A stretch of 64,000 nt of DNA from Lycocorax pyrrhopterus obiensis. Taxonomy: Eukaryota; Chordata; Aves; Passeriformes; Paradisaeidae. Below, piece by piece: positions 11,901-24,590 of the stretch. The position numbers and the translations under genes are program-made. How positions within the stretch are numbered: position 1 is the first letter of the stretch; every line of letters begins with the position of its first letter. The stretch lies in contig JACSVZ010000022.1 in the NCBI GenBank assembly GCA_014706295.1, forward strand, positions 14,092,830-14,156,829, given 5' to 3'. Under the pieces are notes generated by a model. The model was not told the DNA's origin. It searched no databases and saw only the letters and a program-made list of their open reading frames with translations.

Positions 11901-14900
11901 TATATGCACACAGAGGTGTATCTTTCTGATATATCAAATGAATATAAGACTTATCTTATAAAACCAAAAATTGTAAATTCAGTATCAGCAAATGCCTGTA
12001 AATGTCCATAAATACACTTCTGATAATTATTTCATTTTTCTAGTAAGAGGGTGGGGGTGGGCTGTCAGCCAATAACACCCTCATGAGAAAGCAAATAGGA
12101 TTATTAATATTACCTCCTGCATCTGGTGCCCTTTGGAGAATGATGAAACCAACGTTTTTAAACTTGTGTTTGTTAAGCCATATGCCACATTCTTGCTAAT
12201 ATTTCTCATTTTGAAAATGGAAATGTCGTATTTTGACAGAGTGCATTCCCTGCTGGGTTCCTTGTCACAGGTGTGCAAGGAGGGATGGGCAGAGACTGCA
12301 TTCCCACTCTGCTCTGAGGGCAGAGGGAAGCTCCTGCTCAAACAGCACCAGGTCAGCCGGGGCTCAGCACTGAGGGATGGGAAGGTGCTCTTGGAGCCTG
12401 GTAATGAAGAAGTGCCAGAGTAGCAGGTCCTGATATTGTGGGGCAGCACTGGGAATTCTTTACAGTGAGTGCTGAGAGTGTGGCAATAGAAAGTGCCAAA
12501 AGAATGGCAAAAATAAGTGGGGGTGTCTCGTGAGCTCTGGGAGTGCTGCGGATCCTGCAGTGGTGGTGGGATGTCCTTAAGGATGCGTGGACTTCCCGCT
12601 CTGTCCCATCCCAGGATTGTTGGCTCTGCACCCTTGCTAGAAACTGATGTCTTTATCAAAGAGTCACTTCCTGAGCAGAGGTGATGTAAGGCCTTCCTCT
12701 CATCTTTGATGTCAGCAGATATGAAAAAGCCACTTGTATACACAGAAGTAAAGCATATTTTCTTCTTCGGAGTCTGTGTAGAGCAAGTACTTTTACTCAT
12801 CCACTTCTCTTCTGTTTGCCTTTGATAATTTAATTTATTTTTGTTCTGTTTGTTTTTCTCATCCTCTCTTGCAATATCCTGCTGCTTGAAGTTTTGGTTA
12901 TGAAAGGTGTTCTCTGCTGTGGTTAAGATATTTGTGGTTTCTGAGTTGACTGATGAACAGAATCCTGGAGTTTTCCAGTTTGTATGAAGATTCCATTGAA
13001 TTTCTCCTTTGGCAGCCTTTTGTCTCACTTCAGATTTTAAAGGGGACCAAATCACATCACTGGAATGAGAACGGAGGGATGTGCTGCTGCAAGAGCAGGG
13101 TGGGGTGGTTAAGCTGTCTGTCAGAGGTCTGCGAGCTGTCATCTCCTGTTCAGATCTAAGCAAAGATGACAGATCTGAAATTCTCTTGTCCTGTGGCAAT
13201 TTAAGGATGTATTTTGGAGAGAAGGCATTTTGTTGTGGGACTGGACTTAAATGATCAGATTGCAGATGATGACTTTTAGGAGACACATCCACAGCATTGT
13301 CATTAAGAAGTGGCACTTTTGCTCCTGTTTTTACAAGATGTGTTTTGTCATCTCCATCTGTTGCATTGTGCAAGGCAAAAGAGTTGGAATCACTTCCCCT
13401 TAATTCAGACCCTAAAAACCCCTCCAGTGAAGCTTTTGAGATACCTGCAGGATGTGAAAGAAGGTTAATGTCACTGTAATTAAGAGCTTTTGTGGGAAGT
13501 TCCATTGTTTTCCTGTATTCCACATTCTCAGTACCTCCGGTGGCTTCAGTAATTCCTGTGCTTGATTTTTGCTCCTCTGCTTTACTGGAGAATTTCACTG
13601 GAGCTGTGGGAAGACACTGAGTGCCAGAGCAATGGACTCTCTCTGCTTCACTTGCTGCAGTGGTTTCTCTACTGGGACTAGGGCAGGACACTGAAATCAC
13701 ATTTTGTGTCTTCTCCACTTCGAATTTCAGCTTCTTCCTTTCTGATGGCAAAGTGTGGGATTTCCCTGCAGTTTCTCTGTTGTTACAATGGACCCACAGG
13801 GGTGTCAGGCCATGCTGGCCACTTTCCTTAGTCCCATGATGGTTCCCAAAATTCTGTGAAGTGCTTTTACAGTCTAATTCAAATGCACTGGATTCTTTCC
13901 CAGGGCTTGGTTTCTCCCAGTTGCTACTCTGTACCGGCAAGCAGTCATCATTCCTCCCATGGCTGCTCAGCTGACACTCAGGATTTTGAAGCCTGAGCTC
14001 ACCACTGCTGGGAGCCAGCAGCGTGCTGCTGCCAGCTGTGCACTTCTCCGTGTCACTGCCACTGAGCTCTCGGGAAGTTTGGCTGGTTACAGCTCCTGCA
14101 GTTATGGAATGTGATGTCTCCATTAGGTAGGACACTCTGTCTGCAGTTTCCTCAGAGGACACATTCTGCAGAACATGATTACCATCAGTACAAGTTCCTG
14201 ATTTACCCGTGGTGGAAGCTGCTGTCACAAGGGAGGAAGGACTGTCACTTGAAGAGCTCCTGCCATCTCTTTCCTCAGTAATTTCAGTGCTGCTGGCTGA
14301 TTCCGTTGAATTAGGAATCAAGCTTGTAATATCTGTAATCTTATTCTCTCTCTCTTTAATTTTCTTGGCATTTTGACTGCTTTTCATTTTTTGGTAGATT
14401 TTCTTAAACGTTTCGTCTCCATACATTTGCCATTTCTCTTGAGAGAACATCTTCAACTTCCTTTGATTGTGTTTCTTATTTTTAGCACTGATTACTTCTC
14501 TGGCCCCAAGCTTTTTAGCCCCTTTCAACTCCTCTGACAGAGAAGGGTGATCAGCCACATTACTTAGGGGCAAATCATCCACTGCTGTTTGTCTCACTAG
14601 AGCTCGGGGATGGCTATTAGGGAAATCCACTGAATTCGCAGCAAGATCGTTGCTAGGCAGCAAACCAGCAGTGCCTGTGTTTGCAGACTGCTTAGTAAGA
14701 GAAAGTGGTTTTGAGCAACCTGGTTTGTCATGTACCATCCTTGCTCCCTCCACAACAGGCAAGGAGTTGCTCCGAGTAACAGGCACAGTGTCGATTGTTG
14801 TGGAGAACTGGGTGGGAACTGAATGGAAAAACATTGGCTTGCATTTCTCCAGGGGGGCAAAGGTAGATTTTGCTGAACAAAGAGGAAGATTCTTTTTCCT

Positions 14901-16331
14901 ATTTGCATCACAAGTTCTGATATCAAAATGGAAAGAGTCTTTGTACGTGTAAGGCATTGGCAGGTCAATACTTCCCTGTTTAGAAAGGACAGTTTTTCTG
15001 GGCCTGACATTGTCTAACTGGGTATCATCCACCACACTTTTGTTGTGAGAAATAAGCTTTGAAATGTGTTCTTCTAGTCTCTTTTTCTCTAGCATCGAGG
15101 CTGTAGCTTTGTCAGCTGCCTCTGGCTTTGCAGTGCTTCCGGAGGCACACCTTGGGCTGCTGAAGGCAGTTTCATTTTCCAGTTCCGTGCTGTGCTCGTA
15201 GAGACTGTGCAAGGGGCTGGATGATGTCATCTGCTGCTCTGTGCTGTCAGAGCGCGACAGATACCCCGAGTCAGTGCTCTCACACTTCTTCAGCTTGCAC
15301 TCCAAGGGTTTGTAATCCCACTGCTTCTCTGAAGAGGTTGCTTGCTGCCTTTGCAGCTGAATGTGCTTATTGGCAGTGGGAGTTCTTTGCTCCTGCATCT
15401 TCTTTCTCAGACACGGACCATTTGGCAAAGCTCCTGGAGATGCTAAATTTTGAGGTTCTCTTTCAGGAGCCCCGTGATTAGCCTTTGAACTGAAGGATTG
15501 ATTCATTGTTTCTTGATTTTCTGAAGGAGCTGATGAAGAGCTTGTCGCTGGCAGTGAGAGCTCATGAGGTTTCTTAGTGTCTGTTGCTGCACTGGTCTCT
15601 GAACTGGGTTGTTTGATGTATATCCCCTGGTCTTCACTAGTGCTACTCAGTGCTTTGCTGCCTTGGGGAGAGGTGGTGCTCTCTGCTGATCTCTCATTTT
15701 GCTCTGATCCCCCACTGATGTCAGAGTCTGAGGGCAGCCTGGTGTTGTTGACGTGTGTTTGGGTTCTCCTGTGTTTGTACAAGTTGCTCTGAGTTTTAAA
15801 TGCAATGCCACAAGTGGTGCACGGAAAGGGCCTCTCTCCCGTGTGAGAGCGAATGTGTTTCTCAAGGACACTTGGCTTCAAACAATCTCGTCCACAGTGT
15901 TTGCAGATGTATTTCCCAGATTTTTTTGATTTTCCCGGGCTTCCAATAGATGCATTTACACAAGAAGCTGGTGATGATAAAACTGGTAAAGTGCTGACTA
16001 TGCTCAGTGTTAGACTTTGCCCAAGCTGTTTCTGGAAAACTGGCTGAGGCTGCTCCGTGCCTTCCGGAGGAACGAGCGGGTTGAGGATGAGGGGGATGTT
16101 GCCGCCGTCGAGGTGGACACAGCTCCTGCCGGTCACCACGGGCCCGTGAGGCTGGAAGCATCCTGGCTGGACGGGCTGGAACAGCGGGATGGTCAGGGCT
16201 TTGAGGTACAGGGGCTGGGGCAGGGCCTGGCCCCGCGCAGCGTCTGAGGAGCCCCGCGAGGGCCGCGGGGAAGGGCCCGGGACGGGATCTGCTGGGGCGG
16301 CCGCGGCAGCCGGCGGGGTCTGGGCCTCCAT
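8194..16331 (-). CDS. ZNF831: ZNF831, zinc finger protein 831 (four coding exons)
   Basis: This is a nuclear C2H2 zinc-finger protein related to the HIVEP/Schnurri family. Coding exons read right to left: 16331-12114, 10512-10421, 9791-9622, 8942-8194. Donors are GAG|GTAATA, TAG|GTAACT and AAG|GTAAGC; acceptors are CTCAG, TGCAG and CACAG. Phases 0, 2 and 1 join without a shift or stop, giving about 1742 residues; I recall human ZNF831 as roughly 1680. I chose the ATG at 16331 because its context is strong (G at -3, G at +4) and the protein then begins Met-Glu, as I recall for the human protein. An in-frame ATG 27 bases upstream (16358) has a poor context. An acceptor at 16363-16364 shows that at least one 5' untranslated exon lies upstream. 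Target genes are not evident from sequence. Confidence 0.9.
9622..9791 (-). CDS. ZNF831: ZNF831 penultimate coding exon
   Basis: A 170-bp exon runs from acceptor GCACTGCAG to donor CAAG|GTAAGC. It enters with one base completing a codon and leaves with one spare base. The product is very basic ([20 protein letters not shown], later [13 protein letters not shown]), suggesting a nuclear-localisation or nucleic-acid-contact patch. The open frame continues past both splice sites, so exon limits rest on splice consensus and phase agreement with the exons on either side. Confidence 0.75.
10421..10512 (-). CDS. ZNF831: ZNF831 small coding exon with duplicated 5-codon unit
   Basis: A 92-bp exon is predicted between a pyrimidine-rich acceptor ending GGTCTCAG and a good donor TAG|GTAACT. 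It is open in the frame set by the preceding exon (phase 0 in) and ends with two spare bases (phase 2), which is exactly what the next exon needs; the split codon becomes AGG (Arg). Its first 30 bases are two exact copies of a 15-bp unit, encoding NLFIS twice, so the N-terminal part may be a recent in-frame duplication. The remaining residues end KAQVMPVS. The phase fit is the main evidence; no transcript was available. Confidence 0.65.
12114..16331 (-). CDS. ZNF831: ZNF831 large coding exon with ZAS-type zinc-finger pair
   Basis: This single exon encodes about 1406 residues. Near residues 143-163 is a C-x2-C-x12-H-x3-H finger, followed after a TGERPF linker by a second finger C-x2-C-x12-H-x5-H (about 171-193). 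The x5 histidine spacing and the [12 protein letters not shown] and [11 protein letters not shown] strings are those of the HIVEP ZAS domain. Further HIVEP-like islands are visible: [14 protein letters not shown] (about 351-364), a [16 protein letters not shown] segment (about 452-467) and a [15 protein letters not shown] segment (about 636-650). The rest is low-complexity Ser/Thr-rich, probably disordered. The N-terminus is Ala/Pro-rich and GC-rich. The exon ends in a conserved-looking Cys/His/Ser-rich stretch before donor GAG|GTAATA. Confidence 0.9.
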
Positions 16332-16770
16332 TGCAGGGGCCGGCTGCCATGTGCTCATGGACCTGCCAGGAGGGGACACAAAACAAGCAGGAGTCTGCAG
16401 GCAGCAAACAAAATACACGCTTCCCACTGCCAGACTGGTAAAATTAGCAACTAAGAATATCACTGATCTTACACGCAGGCATTAAACAGACAATAATTAC
16501 TTCCTTTCCCAATTAAATTGATTCATCTTTCATTTCTCATCTAGGAGTTAAAGTTCAGTACAGTGTAAAGAACACTGAAAACTGCATTTAAAAGCACTCT
16601 TACAACCTGCAGTAAGTACCCAAAGCACTAGAAACAAATCTGAGTTTCAGATTTGCAAATGGAGGCTCTAGGCACACCAAAAATAATACAATTTTAATTT
16701 TCTGGAACCATACTCCCATTATATATTTGTATCATGTTTTTAAATTTAATTAATATTAATAACTTTTAAT

Positions 16771-17010
16771 ACAGAAACACAGAACAGTTGAGGTTAGAGG
16801 GGACCTCAGGACATCTCTAGTCCACACACCTGCTCAAAGCAGAGTCAGCACTGAGGTCAGATGAGGTTGTCAGGGTGTTACCAGTCTGGTTTTGAAAACC
16901 TCTGGGGATAAAAACTGCACAGTTTCTTTGGGCAACCAGTTCCAAACACAGGACATTAAACATGCCTGCATATCATCTGTGCTTACCCAGTTTAAGGGAG
17001 CTAAGGCCAA
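16771..17010 (-). mobile_element. CR1 LINE fragment (antisense copy)
   Basis: The plus strand reads ACAGAACAGTTGAGGTTAGA, then GGGGACCTCAGG, then a CTAGTCC...CTGCTCAAAGCAG block, then GGTTTTGAAAACCTCTGGGGAT and a TTTGGGCAACCAGTTCCA block. These match in order the reverse complement of a bird CR1 3' end as I know it. The element is therefore inserted in minus orientation, 5'-truncated and fairly diverged, just upstream of the ZNF831 coding exon. The right boundary is approximate. Confidence 0.75.
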
Positions 17011-20000
17011 ACACATTGCAACAAGGGGTATAAAATGAAAATACATGAACAAAATGAAAGTCGTGTCCTGTTTTACAAGTCAGATTTGCATAAATATGTG
17101 CAAACTAGAAAACATGGTATCACAGGAAAATAGTGTGATAAATTAAAGCTGGCTTTTGTGTAGCCCAAATTAATTTGGTCTAATTAATGGAGATATTATA
17201 GTGTACTGCTTGTTTTTAGATGCTTTCAATGCCAGATGAAAACATCTTCTAGACACAGTTTTTGGAAAAAGTGAACCTGTTCTTTTGAAATCTATCCTAA
17301 TATATGCAGGGTTGGTGCTGGTCCAGACTACTTCTTATTTCAGCAAATATTTGTATTGGTTTTTTTTCTTTCTTAGAAACAAAGGAGGAGGAAAGGATAG
17401 GAAACTATCAAAATAAGCAAGTTGAAAATTTTCTTTGGAAGAGCTGATAGGGGCATGAGCATAACCCCTTGTAATTACAGTTTGGGTGAAAATCAGGTGA
17501 TCTGTGAATGTTTATTTGATTCTTGCTCAGTTATGCTCACTGTATCCACTGGCTGCTATGAATAATGGGCTGTTCTTCTGCAAACAGCCATAAAAAACCC
17601 ATTTGGAATAACATAATCAGTGGCTCAATTTGAAATCTGCAATTTGTTGCTTTACTGCATAATCTCTAGTGGTGTTTCTGTAACTGCCTTGGATCATTTT
17701 AATAGGTTATCATTACTGGGAAACAGTAAAAGAATTACTTCAGAATGTGGTTTGAAATCTGTACTGGTTCCAGCCCAGAAAACAACCTGTAAACTGAACT
17801 GATCTGTGCACAGCAAAGTGTTAGATTTTGCTTTTTTTCCTCGCTCATGAATGTTATAAATCAACCTCACTTATCAAGCATGGACTTTTCTTATGCACTT
17901 CTGACATTTCTATGTGGAATAATCACTTAAGTGGCTTTTTATTATAGGTAGTGACTATAATGATGAAAGAATGTTAAAAGAATATGGCTTGTTAAAGAAA
18001 TTAAGTTATTATCCATATTGTGCAGTGGGGTTACCTCTACAGGATAAAAGTGGAATTCTCTAATTTGCAAAGTGACGTTATCAACATTTCAAGTCCATTT
18101 AAGATGGTTCCTAAGTTACACAGTCACTTTTGAATTTAAACACAGCATAAAACAAGGGAAAAGACGTGAGACAATGATACAAACTAAGTATGCAGTAGTT
18201 TTTCCAAAATATTAAAAAAAAAAGTTTTGGGGAAAAAAAATATGCTTCAGAGAACAGACTCCAAGAAAAAAAGTGAAGCCTAAATACCCAGTAGGCAGAA
18301 GTTCTAACAAGTACCACGTCAGACACCGTGTCTTTGCTCCCCTCCCTCCCCCAGAGAGGTGTGCAAATACACTTCCACATAATTTACATTTCCCCCAGCA
18401 GCCTGCTCCAGTGTCACAAACTCTTTCTGTCTCTGATTTCCTCCTGGCCACGCAGAGCTGATGGGCCCTTCAAGGCTACCACAGACAGATGTTTTTCATA
18501 GGAATCCTGTGGTTCCCAAGTACCAGAGGCTCTGTGTAATTTCACTTAATGCTGTTAAGTTCCTGGGGCCCAAAACACAGCCTGAGACTCATTTCAGTGT
18601 TCTGTAATGCTCTACAAAGAAAATACCTAAGTGGTGACAGAAAATTTAAAGGAAAGTTTTAAAAAAAGCTCAACAAGTAAACTAATGGTGATACTTAATG
18701 TACTTTTAAGAATGTAATAACACATCTCTACCAGGTGTGGTAGTTGGCTGCTTTTCACAGCAAGAAAAAGTACTTTCTTCCTGAGTGAAACTGCCATGAC
18801 TTGTATTCTACTGGGGCAAATACCACCAGACTTTTCACATCTGTTATTTATATACAAAAAAAGGCCACTGTATTTCTTTGTATGTTGACAAAAATAGCTT
18901 ATCTCAAATGAATTCTGCCCCAAGGCTGATTCAGGGTAGTCCTTGCCTAAAGTAGAAATTCCTCTGTTTATTATCCCCTGGGCTCTGTTACTGAGCATCC
19001 ACCCAATGGTCTCAGCTGTTTGTAACTTGTGGCATTGAACTACCAGCATAAGAACTTGATCCTAATTAGATAAGGAACATTTTCCAATAAACAAAACTTA
19101 ATGCAGGATTTGGCCAGCCCAAAATTTTCTAAATTGATTTCTTAAGCTATCAAAACTGGTCACTAAAATTCCGTTAAATACAATTATTTTGTTCCTGGTT
19201 TGAAATTCTAACTTCAGGTACACACCATAGGCAGGTCTGTGGAACACTGAAAAGTGGAGCAGTTTCAGATAAAAAAGCATTGTAGCAGAAACTGTCTTAC
19301 TCACTTTATAAGTATGAAATATTTTAATGCAGGAGGTTGATATAAAAAAATCCTTTAAAATCCAGTAAGTTCCATTTTTGCAGACTTTTTCCTGAATTCC
19401 AAATACATTTTATAAAACTTGTTTCATTTTGTCAGCACCGTTACGATTTTGGACTACACAACCAAAAGATTTTTGTCTTCTGCATGGCACATGCAATGCT
19501 CTGTCAGCTGCCCACCATTATTAACCAAATCAATAACTAAACTAATGGACTTAAATGTAATTTTTTGACACACCACTGAGCAGAGCATCAGTCTCTAAGC
19601 AGACACAGAGCTCAATTGCTCAGTCCCCCACCTTGGTCTGCAGGTACAACCCAGAGACATGACAGAGTTACTTTATTTTTGTAGCCCCACAGAAACAGGT
19701 TTTCAACATTCTGAACATACACAATACACTCAATTATACCAGGAGTCTTTACCTTTTTTAAAAGCTTTTAGTGATCCCTACCTTAAATACCAGGGAGCAG
19801 AAGTGGAAGTCTGGAAATAATTAAGTCTTTAGTCTGGAAATAATTTTAGCTCACGTACCTTTGATTGATCCAGGCATTTCAGCAAAAAAGTCTAATTTTT
19901 GTCAATATTTGACACAAGCAGAGAGAAACGAGGACAAAGACTTGAAACAGATTAGAAGTAGGAAGTTGGGTTTTTTTTTTTTTTTTACATTGGTGTCACA

Positions 20001-23000
20001 GTAACAACCTTCAGAAAACAGGAAGAGTTGAAACAGAAGAAAATGAAGTGGCATTTCATTTTCTCCGTATCCTTTATCACTATTTATGTAGGGAGCTCTA
20101 AACAGAGTCTTCGAAACATGGGGGGTTTGTACTCTGTCTTTCATCCTGAAATACACTGACACAATGGGAGGGTTTTTAATTTATACCCCTAAAGGTAATT
20201 TTCTTTTAACTTTACAGTAAAGGGCTCTCTTAAAATATGTTGGGAAAGAAAACAATGGTGGAGAGAAGACACTTGCCACATACGAAATGCTAAACTTATC
20301 CAGCGTGGGTGTTGTCCACCAGCTTCTTCTAATGGTGCCCTGTGGGATGGGAGAAAGCAGTAACCAGGTGGGAAAATGCCTCAGGAATGTTAAAAGTGTT
20401 TATGTCGTGCTCAACAAACCTCCATAAACTTGTGGAAAGCTGCAGGGAAAACAGGATAGGGCACAGCCAAGTGCAGTGAAAAGGTCATTTAAAAAAATTA
20501 GATTTTATTTGGGGGTCAACTTCCTAAAGAGTGCTCAGGTGACACAGTGAGCAGCACTGAGGGCTCCTGGGGGGCCACTCTTCTTTATGCAAACACTTGT
20601 TTAAAATGGGGACTGGGATGGCTGCGTCCTCCTCTGCTGGCAGACTGAGTGAATCCCAAACTGGAATTCCCAGTAATGTAACAAAACTGGCATATCTGGC
20701 CTGTGTAATTTCCTTAGGAACAGCTAAGGAGAACTTCCTTTTGGAAGATACAGCTTTTCTTTTCCCTGTGATGAGCAGCTGCCCAGTTCAGACACTGCAG
20801 CCTGTCCCTTGTTGGGTAGTGGTGAAACTGTAATGTTGTAATTGTCCAATATCCACTTCAGTGGGAGCTCTTTCTTTTAATAATTGTGGTGATAGACTAA
20901 TGCCACAGGCCTCAGTGGATTTCCATTCCAAACAGCTTTATTGATCCTGAAGAGTTTTGCCTGTTGTTTGGATTGCTTTCCATTTATTTCTGGAGCCCTG
21001 ACTTAGCAGGCCTCTAATTTTGGTGGTGGAGAAATATTTCTGTCTTGTTCTTCCCATCTTTCTTGCCTGTCACAAAGTTATTCAGGGGGCAGAAAAGCTC
21101 TTAACAGGGCCCAGTATTACTGCTTAAAATCCTCCTGGTTTCTACCATACCCTGAAATGCTCCCAGTCATTGCTAATGGCACTGCAGACGCTTCAAATCC
21201 GTGAATCTAGAAAATACTTGACATTCTGAACTGCTTTTCAGTGACTCATGCTTCTGCTCTACAGACTCAGTCTGTCCAGATGGAGAGAATTACATGCAGC
21301 AAGTAGTTTCAGCTCTGCTGGGAGATACTTTCCTAAAGGAATGTGTTCTCACCTCTAAGTGAGATCTTCTGGAGGATTACTGCATGCTACAGTCAACAAA
21401 CCAACGGGAAAAAAGATGCACATCTTATAATAGAACACTGGCATGAATCAAATCATACAAACAGATGATTATGGGCATTTTACATAACCAGTCAAAATTA
21501 GTTTGTCTTCAGTTTGATCTCATTTCTGGAGCCCATTATATTTTATTCCACTTTGAGACTGACTATTAAGTTAAGGTGAATTTACTTAAAAGGGATGCTT
21601 AATTTAAACAGTACTAATGATTGAAGCAGTGTCCTGGACCTAGTAACAAACTAGTAACAAACTGAAAACACATATAAGTATTTAAAATTCATTATTTAGA
21701 TCACTCAGTATCAAATTCCACATGCTAAAACTGCAAACTGCTTACCTTGAGAGGCTTAAGGAGGCAATAGTTAATTAAAGTTACAACAAAAGCAAGTGGC
21801 TGTCTGGATATTTGCCACAATCACAGAGGTTTCAGGGCTTAGCAGAACCTTTTGAAGCTTGATCTAAAATCTCTAAATCTTGAATAAGTGACTCTGGAAT
21901 CAGGCTGCCCTCACAGCATCCTGTGATTCTTCCCTTTTATATGGATGAACAGGTTGCTGTAATGGCTAGAAGTAATTTGACCTGTACACAAAATACAGAG
22001 CACCAGTATTACCCTGCATTAGTTCTGTTAGAAATTAAGTGATTTTTGTTTTCTCTTTCTAATCAATCTATTTATGTGTGTTGCTTCCTCAGCTGTAATT
22101 TCTATGCAGTATTATTTACATTCATTTAAATTCAAAATATTGTCCTGCTCAGAGAAACTCAGCTAACTTCAGCTGTCTCAATACACAGCAAAGTATCAAT
22201 TTAAACTATGTACAAAGCTGAGCCCACTGTCAGGTGACAGAAGGGAGTTCTGGGGCTACACTCCACTCTCAATTCATGTCCCCGTCAGGAACTGAGGCGT
22301 TAAACCCACTCACCATTGGTACACATTTCTGGGTCCCAAGTATCTGTGACAAAGGTCCCACCCCAGGTGTTTAAAACCCTGCATCCCTCAAAGACACCTG
22401 CAGAGTTTTGTCAGGGGTGTGAGCAAGTGAAAGCAGCGATAAACCTGCTTCCCGTGCTGATGAGGAAAGAGATTCCGAAGGTCCTACAACTACACATTTT
22501 AAAGAACTTTGCAAACTTAAGTGAAAAGAAAGTATCTTACAGGTTTGCTAATTATTGATATTTCCTGTGAGGGCAGTGATGCTGAGAGCAGTACACAGTG
22601 TCTTACTGTCAGAGGCAGATACAGACACTGGGATTATCATTTCCAGTTGCTCATCCACCACTGGCAGCCAGCACAACTCCCTTGATAGACCATACAAAGC
22701 TTCTACTTCAATCTTAGCATCATAGAGTCTTAGTGAACCAGAGGGTCTGAAATAAATTTTGTGCAGGTTCTTCAAACACTACTTCTGTGATGGAATCAAA
22801 ATGTTTGTGAGTGTACCCCAGGTCTGGAGTTTTTTAGTTCTCAATTCAAACAAGCAAAATGGAACGGACACATTTCCTGGCTAGCCCAGAAATGACTGTT
22901 AATCTTGTTTTACTTAAAAACTATTTCTGCCTTTGCTCTTTTCTCAGTTTGACTTCGCATCTTGAAATGTCTCATAACAGAAGTACTGAGTTCACCTTTC

Positions 23001-24572
23001 CCCTTGTTCTTAAGGGATGTGTCTGATCTCACAACTGTGCCGGTTCCACCCGCAGCCTGCACACTGCCGGTAGCTTCGGAACAAAGTTGGGAGCCTCAGT
23101 CCCCTGCAGAATCAGGCTGAAAACGTTTAATTCCATCGTCTTCTGAAACCTTTATAGTCTTTCCATGGTAACATCTCAAATTCCGACTTTGGGAAATGTT
23201 GCTGCTTGGTACAAGTCATTGTTCTGAAGTTTTGCCCTTCTTCGTGTGTTACTAAAGTACAAAGCCACTAGAAAACCTGCTGGGGGAACTTTCTTGTACC
23301 ATATCCTAAGGACAAATATTTTTGACATTTACTTCCACAATTGTGTAATATCAGCAAAACTGTTTAGGTTGGGCTTTTTTTAACATTTATTTCTGTAAAT
23401 ACTGTACCAGAATACAGTATTAAAATCTTTTAGGAAGAACAGGATCTGCTTTACCTTCCCTTTGTTCCAGAATAGCAGCAACTGGTTTGATCGTTACTAT
23501 GCAGTTTTCTATATTTTTTATTCTCCTTTTCTTGAATATCCATAAATGAAAACATTCCAAAGGCTTAAATCAGTAAAAATATTGTTACCTAAAATACATT
23601 TTAATGTGTAAGTAAACACTGTATTGGCCTTTTTGACCTCTTCATGCAATTTGTATCAAGAATATTTCCTATTCTACTTCTTACACTGCTACTTTTCTCA
23701 GCTCCAGCCATAAGAAATGCTTTCTAGTTTAATATATGTCTCTACTTCAGATTTACATCACTATTTCTAAAAAGAAACATATCTAACATATCTGTTGGTT
23801 TTGTAACACTTTTGGTGACTTCACAATGAGGAAAAAATAGGATTTTTAGTGCTTAAAATCCTCAAAGGATTTTGATTTTTTTTATCCTTTCATCAAATTT
23901 GCTCCTGTGCATTTCCCATGTTAGGAAAGAGTTAACAACCTCCAGCCAGCAGACTGCAATCAACAGGTTGCTCTAACAGAAAAATAATAACCCTAATCCA
24001 TCTTTTAAAGTTTAGGAGGTTGGACTAAATGATAACAAAATACCGATTAAAGCCCTCTGAAAAGCTGAAGTGGGGCCAGAACTGAAATGCTTTGTGTTTT
24101 AGAAAAAAAATCTTTCTCGTTGCTAAGTGAAAGAACCATCACAATAAAAAAAATAAAAATTGTAACTTTAAAATTCCTGTCTTACCATCTAGAATTTAAT
24201 TCTCTCTCTCTCCATAGAAAATGATAACAAAACACTTGCTAACCTTTAGGTGGCCAATTCACAGGCAGGTGGAGAGGTTCAGGTCCCTGGAATAGCGTTG
24301 AAACAAAAGAAGCATCCTGTTTTCTTTTTTCAGTGTCTTTCCCTTCTTCTTTTTTTTTAAGCATTTGAAAAGTGGAGGGTGGGTGGTGGGGTGTGTGCAG
24401 AGAGAGGAGGGGGTGAAGGCAGCCCACGCTGGTGTAGGAAGAGTTTTAATGGCCGATGCTGGGAATATGGTTTGCCTGCTACAGTGTCTGCACTACTGCA
24501 GCTCTGTGTGTGGGCGTAAAGAAATGACACGACTGGGTTTCAAACCATTACACTGAAGATTTGCAAACAGTT

Positions 24573-24590
24573 AAAAAAAAAAAAAAAAAA
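24573..24590 (+). repeat. A18 homopolymer
   Basis: An uninterrupted run of 18 A. It could be the tail of a retroposed sequence or simple slippage; no AATAAA lies within 30 bases upstream and no gene-like sequence precedes it, so slippage is the simpler reading. Confidence 0.6.

Noticed and set aside
18627..19049. 140-codon minus-strand frame
   Set aside because: It has a true ATG but no promoter, splice or family signal, and its composition is like the surrounding AT-rich DNA.
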